Below are positions 1 to 9,569 of a stretch of DNA of 64,000 nt, piece after piece (the first letter of the stretch is position 1; each line of letters begins with the position of its first letter). A program made the translations under genes and the position numbers. Source of the stretch: Notospermus geniculatus (Eukaryota; Nemertea; Pilidiophora; Heteronemertea; Lineidae); NCBI GenBank assembly GCA_002633025.1, contig NMRB01001193.1, positions 4,967 through 68,966 of the forward strand, given 5' to 3'. The notes under the pieces were generated by a model. That model did not search any database, was not told the origin of the DNA, and worked only from the letters and a program-made list of their open reading frames with translations.

Positions 1-1670
1 ATGTAGGCCTGAACAGATATCAAAAAAAATTTCTGAGCATGAGATATCACTGTGAAGAAGGCAAGTATTAGTTCTTAAAAAAGAAGAGTAGGCCAATATT
101 TATTTTCTTAACTGAAATGATAGTTTGATAGGCCGAGCTGTTGAAAAAACAATGTCTTTGACTTCACTCAACGGCGCGAAAATGATATCCGGCATCTTCT
201 GTCACTGTACAAGGTCACTGTACCAGTTTGTTAAACTGTGCTCATCATGACAAGTGGAGGCCTGCAGAGCATCAGTCATCGCATCGGTGTGTCCTGATTG
301 CAACAAAAACAGAACAAAAGCAGATTCTGAAAATTCACCTTCACTAAAGATATATCTGATGCTGAAATTACGATCTGACACACTGAAAACAATGTAAGAA
401 TTCGCGGGCGAAAAACACTAGCCCACCATTCTCTCAGCTGACACGTGACCCTGATTGACAGGTGCTTGTTGCCAATGGAGATTCATATCATTAGCGTGGT
501 CGGGGATGTTGTGATGAGACGATGACCGAAGACAGGTGTGGAGGATCTCACGGCTCACACGGAAGTGTTGCAGTTAGTTTACCGGCAAGGATTTTATTGC
601 ACAAAAACAACAATCATGACAATGACAGCTGACATGCATGACATGGCTGATGTTTTATCGATTGCGCTTGGCAAAACAATGATGTGACTGGGCCTAGACC
701 TCCGTAGTAATCAAGCAGGATAATAAAGGCGCTAATTACCCTTCACGCGAAGTGATTTTAAATAGCTTCTCACAGTTTCCATGGCTTGTTTGAGTAGTGT
801 GATGTGTTGTGTTTGGAGTGTGATTGTGTAGCATGTCGATGTTTATTTGAGGCTGTCGCAGATTTTAACAGGTTGTCGCGGATTTCAACAGCTTGTCGCG
901 TTTTGCGTTCGGCAGTCGGCAGCGTGTCGCAGCGACATGCTGATTTGGCCTGGCGAGAACCCTGGTATGTGGAAAGTTTTAAAGCAATAGGTCAAACCAT
1001 TACAAAAAGAACCAATTTTATTATTTCAGGCGAACATTGACCTCTGTGAACTTGCAAAGTAAATGTTAGGCCCATATATACACCCAACAAAGACCAAAAA
1101 GATTCGTCAAGAAATAAAGGTGCTAGAGCGCTGACAAACCAAAAGTTTACGGACGTACCACCGTATGGACTAATGCACGACAGACCACCACTCAATGACC
1201 CCAACTCACAGCATAAGCCCTCCTGGGCCTTGTGGCCTAAAAATCAAATTCAACCAGCCAGGGTCTCCAAACTCTCCCACAAATATTCCAAAACCGACGA
1301 AATGTCCTCCTTGGTGCCCAAACGCAAAAGAATTACAGAGAAATGATGAAGCAGAAGCAGAAGACATTCATGCTCCTTTTATGCACCAGTCTCTGGTGCT
1401 TTTATGCACCAATCTCTGGTGCATAAATGGAGCATCTCAACCATTAAAAGGAATTACATACTGATCATTTATCACCTGGAATTTTTAGCAGCTGCAGTGT
1501 GCCATATGAACCGAAACTGATAAGTTACCTTCAGTTAAAGCTGAAACTCCAAATCTTTCAGAAGTCTCCTGAATCGCTTGTAGGTCCTTTTCAGAATCGC
1601 ATATTCTGACAAATCTAGTGTTCATTAGTTCAAGCCAACTGAACTTCAGCATAATCAAAAATAGATCTAA
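1..1670. other. Stretch without recognised gene
   Basis: I see no exon with conserved protein similarity and no long open frame. Short open frames exist but lack splice context or recognisable domains. A small imperfect palindrome around 1370-1440 repeats the words ATGCACCA and TGGTGCAT. The GC-rich part around 400-620 contains a perfect CACGTG E-box (near 442) but no adjacent gene that it could be assigned to. Confidence 0.5.
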
Positions 1671-2300
1671 GGGCGGACTTCCACCTGGAAGTTTTCTGTC
1701 GCAATTTTCCTTTTGTAAACTTATAGAAACTTGTCAGACACTCTGTTGCGTGATCAATTTCTGTAGCGTGGAAGAGGCCTTTAAAGATTATGTCAGCCAG
1801 TTATTTTTGTGTCCGACAGTTATTGCTTGGAATAGCACATGTTCTATTCCTCGCCAGAAATGTCTGCAATCTTTTCGAACAATACGCGGCAGTCCTCAAA
1901 ATAGACACACGAGCAAATTTTGGACCACCTGCAACAGAGTGCCTGACAATTTTCCATAGGTTTCCATAAGGAAAATTGCGACAGAAAACTTTCAGGTGGA
2001 AGGCCGCCTTTATAGAAAATTGTCAGACACTCTGTTGCATGATCAATTTCTGTAGCGTGGAAGAGGCCTTTAAAGATTATGTCAGCCAGTTATTTTTGTG
2101 TCCGACAGTTATTGCTTGGAATAGCACATGTTCTATTCCTCGCCAGAAATGTCTGCAATCGTTTCGAACAATACGCGGCAGTCCTCAACAATAGACACAC
2201 GAGCAAATTTTGGACCACCTGCAACAGAGTGTCTGACAATTTTCCATAGGTTTCCATAAGAAAAATTGCGACAGAAAACTTTCAGGTGGAAGGTCGCCTT
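1671..2300. repeat. 289-bp tandem duplication with inverted flanks
   Basis: About 210-240 bp beginning at 1732 (TGTCAGACACTCTGTTGC) recurs almost unchanged at 2021, a period of 289 bp. The piece at about 1671-1710 is the inverted complement of the pieces at about 1970-2008 and 2262-2300 (AATTGCGACAGAAAACTTTC), so the block looks like a terminal-inverted-repeat element present as two fused copies sharing one end. Open frames in both copies read the same peptide, but this reflects the duplication and not coding constraint. Confidence 0.8.
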
Positions 2301-2421
2301 TAATCTTTCCACTTCTTCAAAACAATCGATAACAAAAGGCACCAACCTTCAATCAGTGACCCCATCACAAAAACTATGACAACTGAAGAAACCGAGTCTG
2401 ATACTTGAGCTTCCTGTAGAC

Positions 2422-2955
2422 TTACATCTTTCCCATATCTGTAAATTCAGTAACTTTTTTATTTCTCCTCATCAATTTCTTCACAAGTTCTTTGGCAAAT
2501 GGTTTGGCTGAAAAAAATTTAAATCATAAAAGGAACCATGAGTAGAAGAAAGTGTGAGTTCTTCTCGTGTGAGTGGCTCTTCTACAGTAAAGGCATTTGT
2601 CCAAGTAAGGCAATTTAGGAATGCTCAACAAACCCCACTTTTTCAGAAATCTAATTACGAACATGACCAATAGATGGTGCTTACCGTTATCTTCTGACAG
2701 TGATTCAATCTTCAACAACTTCTCTGTCAAGACTTTGGCAGCTTTTTTGAACACTTCCTTAGAAGAGAATTTGCCCTCTTTATAATACGGTGTCAGGTAT
2801 CGCACTATCTGATCTGCAGCGTATTTCCTATCACAGCTTTCCGAGTCCGAGAGTAAAGATTGGTGAGATCTGGATGACTTTTTCCGCGAAGATCCCGAGC
2901 TGCTCGTCCGAGGTCGCTTGGATGGTGGGTTGTTGTTGTCCTGGAAGGATTCACA
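2422..2955 (-). CDS. RECQL5: RECQL5 last two exons: SRI domain and C-terminus
   Basis: Exon 2955-2685 begins at TGTGAATCC after GAATTGAAG and encodes a basic, Ser-rich patch ([16 protein letters not shown]) and the start of the SRI domain, which in human RECQL5 binds the phosphorylated C-terminal tail of RNA polymerase II. The donor at 2684 leaves phase 1. Exon 2507-2422 (acceptor TTTTTTTCAG) supplies [15 protein letters not shown] and ends at TAA. Reading straight through the donor also stays open for about 45 codons, so intron retention would give a different tail; the spliced version aligns better with the family. Confidence 0.8.
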
Positions 2956-5900
2956 CTTCAATTCAGAAAATACGAAGCAATCAGGTTTTCGTCATTCTTA
3001 ACCATATTAATATACCCCTTAGCTTACTGCAGTTACTGTTCTGCTTCTCCATACAATAGCAATGAATAAGGACTATATAACGTTTGTGAAGGAGGACAAA
3101 TAATTCACCTATGATATAGGGCTAGTCCAACACAACCGAGAGGCGGACCAAGGAAGTGAGGAAATGGAACATTCAATTTCGACTGCAAACTTTTGGCTGC
3201 GAACAGTGTAAAGGTCAATGTTTGTTATTAACCGCAGTCATCTGATTCACTACAGCATAACATGTAACTGCAATTATGTCACTTAACCACAAACCGAATT
3301 CCATTGGTCCACCTCTAGGATGTGTCGGACTCTATCAAAAGAAGTGTTAAATGGCTGGGGTACAATGTAGTCCAGCTGGACCAGGCAGAATTGGGTGAGC
3401 CCCATGACTAGTAACTAAGCTACATGTACTCACCTCTTCAAATCGGACCTTCCTATTGCCATCCTCCTGTTTCTGATTGCCGTTACTGCGATCATTAGCA
3501 CTGTAACAGGAGACGAGAGGTCAGCACATAAAGGAACAGTAAGAAACAAATACAGTCCCCCCTCGCTATTACGAACCCTTTGGGGCCCAAGGGTTAAGTT
3601 CATACTAACGCGGAGTTCGTAATAGCGAGGATTTACATACATTTATTTTATGAAATTATGGGAGCCAGACATTGGGTTCGTAATATCCAGGAGTTTGTAA
3701 AATTGAGGTTCGAGGGTGCACTGGGTCTAGTAGTACCCACCATGCAAGGACTCAGTTCGAGGGTGCACTGGGTCTAGTAGTACCCACCATGCAAGGACTC
3801 AGTTCGAGGGTGCACTGGGTCTAGTAGTACCCACCATGCAAGGACTCAGTTCGAGGGTGCACTGGGTCTAGTAGTACCCACCATGCAAGGACTCAGTGAG
3901 TGCCAAGTGTACCATTTAGTACAAACTGTACCAAGCATGTCATAGTAACAAAACATAACATGACACAAATGACTTACTCATCACCGTCATCTGATTCTCC
4001 GGGCATCTTCTCGAAGAAGTAGTTTATCTTCGGGATAATCCGTTGCATTTCATCTTTGTAGATCTCCTTTTTAACTTCCTTCACGATTGTCTCTCGAATA
4101 CTCGACGTAATACCCACAATGCTCTCCTTCATCGGCGGTTTCTGCGGAAACATCACCTGCTCACGATTCATATTCACAAAATTATGACCAGTGTTGACTA
4201 AACTATATCTTGTACTGACTAGGTTGTCGCTGTCCCTGTGAAGAAAATTGTACCGCGGACTTTTTGTGACTTTTTTATTCAGCACCATTGCATCCGACCC
4301 TGGTAAATATCCGGCACTTCCGGGCGGTATAAGTTCGTCCTTGACTGGAGTACTTGCATCTGACAGGGTAGGAGATTGCGGTCTGTCATTCGAGTCCCCA
4401 CCACCCCCCATGTCCCGACTACTGGGCGTCATGACACCCGTACTCGAGTTCACAATACTCTCACGACTCACTGATCCAGCCGCACTCTGCGGGCTACTGA
4501 CATCAGAACTGCGACTTGTCATGCTTGTACTTCCACCGGGCAGGTTTTTATCCATGTATCTCGCATTCTCATGACCCAATTCCTTTGCAAGGTCCGCTGC
4601 TGACGTTAAAACACTCCCGCTACGTTCTCTCGGGGCCATCATCTCTTGTATTTCCTTATTTTCTGTCAATTTTTTTATCTCGCCCACTTTTTTCATAACA
4701 CCAGCACGGTAGATATTAAGCAGTTTGTTCACTTTGAAAATGTCGTATTCAATATCTATAGCACAACACCGTGGTTCATAATCAGCACAGGCGAGTTTTG
4801 ACGGTTGGTCCTCATAGTATGTGACGTAATTCATCTTCAGCGCATCTTCAAGTAACTTCAGGCAGTATTCACGGCCCTGAAATTGCGAAAAAATCTTTTT
4901 ACTTCCCTGAACCAGAAACGAATTGAAAGAGCATACAAACAGAGGCATCATTTTCCAACCATCGAACCATCTTCTCAACGGACAACAAATTCCTGTGAAA
5001 GGTGAATTGAAAAAGCTCTATTCCTCCAAAGTATTACTATAACCACAGACAAACTCTTAAGGCGTAAAATGTACAAAATCTCGGAGAAAATACGGTCTAA
5101 AATATAACCGCAGTACAGAAGATCATACCGTCGGTAATAGAACTGAAACCAGTCAAACGCATTATTCAGGCCTTGAAATTTGAGGCGTGGGAGGGTGATT
5201 GCTCTCCTCATGAACATCACTCTCCCACTCCTCAAATTTCAAGGCCTGATTATCACCTTAACAGTTAGATTAGGTATCTTTTGACTGGCAGCATCCCGTA
5301 GGGGGCAGTCCTCATCAGGCATTATGAAATCTGTCATCTTCTTCTGTGAAGATTCACCCTGGAATAAATGATGGATGGTGAAATTTATGATAAACTAACA
5401 TGATAACATGAACTGATGATTACAGAATCAAGACCCTTTTTATATGCAAGGGACAAGGGGCCAAAAGAAGTGAGGAACATTTCCGGCATTAACATACTGT
5501 AAAGCAAGATAATTTCGCGGCTGGAAATTTTCGCGAATCAAGAATTATAGACATATACGCGGCAGGATACTTTCGCGAGTCTCTGCCATTTTTCAGTTTT
5601 TTTTCTTCACGGACCATATTTATCACTTGCGTGTATTTATATTCGCGACAGGAAATTTTTGCGACTCATACACTCTCGCGAATTTCGCAAAAATTTCCTG
5701 CATGCGAAATTTTCCTGCTTTACAGTAGTCTGTCTATTTCAACATTCCCTGTTTTTGGTAGTAAAAGTAAAGTCGTCGCCAAATTTCAGGCCTTTCCTTT
5801 TGAGGCGTGCTAAAATGTGCATGTGCCTCGCAAACAATACAATTTCTATTGTTTGCGAGGCACATGCACATTTTAGCACGCCTCAAAAGGAAAGGCCTGA

Positions 5901-8900
5901 AATTTCGCAATTTGTGCTCTACATTGGATACCTATTTTTGGTAGGGGAGATCAATCAATTTCACCCAGTATACCACAAGCAAACAAGGACATTTTAAGCT
6001 CACAGGGTAGTCTTCCGTTTCACTTACCCCACGACGTTTCTTGAATTCATCTCCTATCATTTTCTCCCTTGCTTTCTTTTCCCTCTCAGTTGCATCTTGC
6101 TCTTGGTAATAACCACCTTCTTCCTCGTCGGTATCACTGAATTCCCTGCAACAAGACAATAAATTCACACGATATCGGAGGCTGGGGAGGTGATTCCTAC
6201 ACAGTCAGCATGAGAAATTCAGACAACATCACATGTCGTAAGCAGAGTAGACCGAACCTTTACCAGTTTCAATCGATTACAAGAACTATTCATACTCACT
6301 CTTTAGCACCTTTGCGTCCTCCACCATACAGGTCAGGATCTGGTTCATCTGATTCCACCACTATCTTTGTTGTACTCTTTCCCTTTGCCGCCGACCTCCC
6401 ATAGGCACCACGTTTCAAGTCCTCCAGATCTTTTTCCACGCTCACAGGATTATCACAATAATCACACATCTTATTACACTTGGGTAATTTGTCACCAAAA
6501 TATGTTGCGATTGCTCCATGCCGGCATCTGAAAAGAATTCACTGTTGTAAAATACCATGCCCTACATTTGGAAGGAATACTACCATTCAAAGGGCCGCAT
6601 TCACGGGTCGCACTTTAGCCTAAAGTATAGCTAAAGTTAGACTTTCTCTATGCTTGAAGCATTGAGAAAAGTCGGACTTTAATGAAAGTGTGACCCGTGC
6701 ATACGGCCCTAAAGGTTTCCTTTTTACTGAGTGTAACCTAACTCATCTGTCCCCAGAGTCCAGCAGACGACATCTTCTGTCAAAGTTTTCTCACATCCAA
6801 TGGTACTGATAGAAAAATATTTGAAGAAAGGTTGTTCCTATCAACCATCTGAAGAATGTTTCTTCAAATTTTTTCCAATTCATTTCCAAGGGTTTGCAAA
6901 AAAATTCATCAGAAGACAGTCTGCTCAAAGCTGGGAGCAGATGAGTTAAGTGGGAAAGAAATTCAAACTTACTGAGGTTCCTCTGCAAAGTTGACAATCG
7001 CCTCGAAACCTTTTTGTGCAGCTTTGTTTCGAACATCATTCCCGCCTTTCTGAGCCTGAAAGAAACATTTTTCAGTTTTACCAATACTTGACTAGACTTG
7101 GTGGGAGTGGCGTTTATCATCCTCAGATTTTTATTAAAGTTCATATCTATTCATGTTTTAAAGCAGTCCACACTTACATGAGGTTTTAGCGACTCCTGTT
7201 TGAGAAGAAATGCCACAGTGTTCCTTTCATCGGTTGAATAATAAAGACGACAACGAGCTGGCAAGCCATCCCGACCGGCACGGCCTGATTCTTGGTAATA
7301 TCCCGCCATTGACTTTGGTGTAGTCCAGTGAGCCACAAACCTGAAGAAAATGAAATGGTCCATGGACCATGTGCTCACCCTTTTGGACATACATGTAACA
7401 GTGTAATGACAGAGGGAGCAACATGTCAGTTATGAGCAATCTGGGTCAAGTTATTCCCAAGTTGCAGGACTGCAATGATTGTTGGGTTTAACTTATGCCA
7501 CCAAAATTACGTCAAATCAAAAACCCGGGTGATATGTCGTTTATCCTCATCAGATGTACCTACGATAAAAATTTGGTGATGATCCGATCAACGGTTAAGG
7601 CGAAACTGTACTTTAAAGGTTTTCGGTTTATCCCACCTGGTGGCCAAGCCAGGAATCAGATCGGACCGAAACTTGGTGTCTGAGGTCATCTGACCTAGGG
7701 GCACATATGTGTGAAGTTTGAAGTCAATAGCTCCAGTGGTTCACCATCATTTTCCAAACAGGTTGTATGTACTGTAGTTCATTGAATAGTCACTAGATGG
7801 CTCCATTTGAAATGGACAAAAAGTGCAATAACTAACTTATTATTCGATGGATCATCACCAAATTTGTATCATNGCGTGGCAGTGGCAGTTAGAGCTACAC
7901 ATGGAACATTCAAAGTCTGTTTGAGAGCACCAAGTTTGAGATAGTCTGGACGGAAATCATGACCCCATTGCGATACGCAGTGGGCTTCATCCACGACGAA
8001 GTAACGCAGTAATTTCCTATTTGACAAGATGTTTAAAATCGCTTGGAATGTTGATGTAGCTGCTTGTTCAGGTGTGATGTAGACAAGTTTCAGCTTCGGC
8101 GCCTCACTTTTCAGATCATCTGTGACACGTTTCCGATTTTGCATGGACATTTTCGAATTGATCGTATCTGCTGGGATCCCCAGATTGTGCAAATGTTCCA
8201 GTTGATCATGAATGAGAGCGATAAGAGGAGATATCACGATGGAAACACCATGGGATATGACAGCAGGAAGCTGGAAACAGAGTGACTTGCCACCACCTGT
8301 TGGCATGGAAATAAATGCATCAAAACTACCTGAAACAAGATGGACGATCATGAGTTCAATCAAATAAACATAGAAACGGCAGGCATAGACCTAGGCTAGG
8401 CCTAGCAATCCAATTATCACCATCGACATTGTGTCATCGTTGACATTTGACAAGGGAAGCGTCAAAATCAAATTGAAGTCAAACAACATGCATGCATGCA
8501 AAAAAAGAAAATCAACATTATTGATAGGCCTAATGATCATGATAGGCCTAGCTAGCCTGATAGACAAGTTGCGAAATTAGCGGCCGCCATGTTTTTTATG
8601 GACTTTTTGACATTGCTTGGGTTTTTCAATGGGATTTTGCACTGTCAGAGGCGTTCAAAAAAAGAAAGGTCATACAGTAAGCCACTAGAATTAGGCCTAC
8701 ATAAAGATATTTTAGCAAGCAAGCAGCTAATAAAATACATTCGAATTAGGCCTATATTTGAAAAAGTTCGAAAATTCGGCCAATTCCACCCAAAAAATGG
8801 CGGTCGCTATTTTCGCAACCTGTCTAGGCCCTAATTATTGATTTTTTAGGCCTATCATGTTTACGGTAGCTATAGGCTAATTACTGATGAATTCCTTACT

Positions 8901-9181
8901 CATGGTGGGAGGATTATGTGAGCCTAAGGCATAGCCTATGTAAAAGGCTAATGGCAGTAATGCAGGCTGGCAGGGGGATGGGATGATGGGCGTGCATCGC
9001 ATTGCTGTGTACAGTATGCACATGATGTACTTGATGTACAGTCGAAGTACAGGAAGAACTGGCGAATCGTACCCTTTGCAACCATCTCAACTGCTTTCTC
9101 TTGCAGCAAAGAACGGAAGCATTTATGGCCAAAAACCCTCTCAAGGGCATCCTGGATTCGTATTTTAAGGTCCTCAGCCAT
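2422..9181 (-). CDS. RECQL5: RecQ5-type ATP-dependent DNA helicase (RECQL5), incomplete
   Basis: A RecQ-family 3'-5' DNA helicase of the RECQL5 branch, which in other animals acts in the nucleus, removes RAD51 from single-stranded DNA and restrains RNA polymerase II. Exons on the minus strand, from 5': 9181-9073, 8329-7874 (cut by the N at 7873), 7340-7178, 7055-6973, 6527-6300, 6145-6028, 5358-5257, 4876-3978, 3500-3434, 2955-2685, 2507-2422. All junctions are GT/AG and the phases agree wherever exons adjoin. Visible: Walker [22 protein letters not shown], motif [12 protein letters not shown], a four-cysteine zinc site (QCRHG then CNKMCDYC), the RecQ5-specific CLKLLEDAL region (KIX/IRI), a Ser-rich linker, and a C-terminal SRI domain ([14 protein letters not shown]). 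About 860 residues are present; human RECQL5 has 991. The part between LTATAT and FVAHW (motifs IV and V) is missing at the N. Confidence 0.95.
3434..3500 (-). CDS. RECQL5: RECQL5 67-bp micro-exon
   Basis: A short exon between CTGTTACAG and GTGAGTAC, encoding [18 protein letters not shown]-type polar sequence. It accepts phase 2 from the 899-bp exon and leaves phase 0 for the SRI exon, which is what fixes it as real. The encoded segment is a low-complexity linker and has no family motif of its own. Confidence 0.8.
3553..3724. mobile_element. Tigger/pogo-like MITE, copy 1
   Basis: The element begins CAGTCCCCCCTCGCTATTAC directly after TA and ends near GGGTGCACTG. The same structure is at 34838-35012, where both TA target duplications are intact, and inverted at 22723-22838. 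CAGT...ACTG termini flanked by TA are typical of Tc1/mariner-pogo derived MITEs. It sits in a RECQL5 intron, and its right end has been amplified into the minisatellite that follows. Confidence 0.75.
3709..3896. repeat. 47-bp minisatellite, four copies
   Basis: Four head-to-tail copies of a 47-bp unit starting TTCGAGGGTGCACTGGG. The copies are essentially identical, so the expansion is recent. The first bases of the unit are the terminal bases of the adjacent MITE. The array lies in the RECQL5 intron between exons 3500-3434 and 4876-3978. Confidence 0.95.
5166..5249. mobile_element. Foldback MITE with AGGCCTTGAAATTTGAGG arms
   Basis: TCAGGCCTTGAAATTTGAGG at the left is matched by its reverse complement at the right, with a short spacer, giving a compact hairpin. 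It shares its terminal design (AATTTCAGGCC...GAGGCGTG) with the element at 5781-5905 in the next intron. Confidence 0.8.
5495..5727. mobile_element. MITE with TTTCGCG-rich interior
   Basis: Ends ACTGTAAAGCA and TGCTTTACAGT are inverted repeats. The interior is full of TTTCGCGA words on both strands. A related TTTCGCG-rich element is at 21028-21245. Confidence 0.7.
5781..5905. mobile_element. Near-perfect 125-bp hairpin element
   Basis: The two arms, about 58-60 bp each (AAATTTCAGGCCTTTCCTTT and its complement), are almost identical with only a few unpaired bases at the centre around 5842. Such perfection implies recent insertion or ongoing arm correction. It lies in the RECQL5 intron between exons 6145-6028 and 5358-5257. 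Confidence 0.9.
6591..6710. mobile_element. Foldback MITE (AGGGCCG ends)
   Basis: AGGGCCGCATTCACGGGTC at the left pairs with GACCCGTGCATACGGCCCT at the right, with CTTTA-rich complementary interior arms. It lies in a RECQL5 intron. Confidence 0.8.
7495..7872. repeat. Interspersed repeat next to a single-N join
   Basis: Segments such as GGACCGAAACTTGGTG, GTCATCTGACCTAGGGG and TCAATAGCTCCAG recur at about 52340-52440. No RECQL5 exon is found here although the helicase core should continue. The repeat runs directly into the N at 7873. Confidence 0.7.
7873..7873. other. Single-N assembly join inside RECQL5 exon
   Basis: One N interrupts the helicase exon just after the LTATAT codons. The coding match stops at the N and repeat DNA follows. 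Roughly 140 residues expected from the family, including helicase motifs IV and V, are absent from the 530 bp up to the next exon. Confidence 0.85.
7874..8329 (-). CDS. RECQL5: RECQL5 exon 2: first helicase lobe
   Basis: This exon encodes helicase lobe 1: [15 protein letters not shown] (motif I, ATP binding), [13 protein letters not shown] in slightly altered form (motif Ia), [27 protein letters not shown] (motif II with the RecQ aromatic-rich loop) and LTATAT (motif III). The acceptor is TTTCAG before position 8329 and the first codon is shared with exon 1 (GGT). The reading stops at the single N at 7873. Beyond the N the sequence is repeat DNA, not exon, so the true 3' end and donor are absent from this assembly. 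Confidence 0.93.
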
Positions 9182-9451
9182 TTTTTAGTTAGTTCAAAGT
9201 CAATTTATGATGCTTTTGGGCGTTGAAAATTGGCATCTTCGCAACTTTCCTGGAAGAGATACAACCGGAAGTTGATTCTGACGCGAATAATTCTCGAATT
9301 TTCATTGGTCGAAAACGAAAATCAATTAGATTAATTCTCTTGGACGAAGTTGGTGGGCAGTTGATCCCACTCATTAAAATAAGAATAGCGTCCCTCCCTG
9401 GCAGCTTTTTCGCGCGGAAAATGCGACGTCGGACACGTGCTTGAGAGTTTC
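9182..9451. promoter_or_regulatory. Head-to-head intergenic region, likely bidirectional promoter
   Basis: Only 270 bp separate the RECQL5 start codon (9181, minus) from the MGAT4 start codon (9452, plus), so the transcription start sites and promoters must overlap or be shared. An upstream ATG at 9421 opens a seven-codon frame ending in TGA before the MGAT4 start. No TATA box is evident. Sharing of one promoter is inferred from geometry alone. Confidence 0.6.
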
Positions 9452-9569
9452 ATGACCGTTTTGAATTTCTTTTGGACCCTGATGAGAATATACAAGAAAA
9501 ATGTTGCGTTATTTGCAGTGGTACTTGTGCTTGTTGGAATCACTTGGTTTGCAGTTGTTACAGGACCTG
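9452..9569 (+). CDS. MGAT4: MGAT4 exon 1: signal anchor
   Basis: Encodes [17 protein letters not shown], then about 20 hydrophobic residues, so the protein is a type II Golgi membrane protein. ATG at 9452 is chosen because the donor CCTG|GTTTG leaves phase 1, which matches the AC-initial acceptor of exon 2 (giving GAC). Another in-frame start is possible downstream at MRIYKKN. Confidence 0.8.

Noticed and set aside
1618-2194. Two open frames sharing a 50-residue peptide
   Set aside because: The shared peptide results from the 289-bp duplication; no similarity to a known family and no evidence of selection on codon positions.
3709-3896. Regular array that superficially resembles a CRISPR repeat array
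   Set aside because: Repeats are directly adjacent with no unique spacers, and the DNA is animal nuclear. It is a minisatellite.
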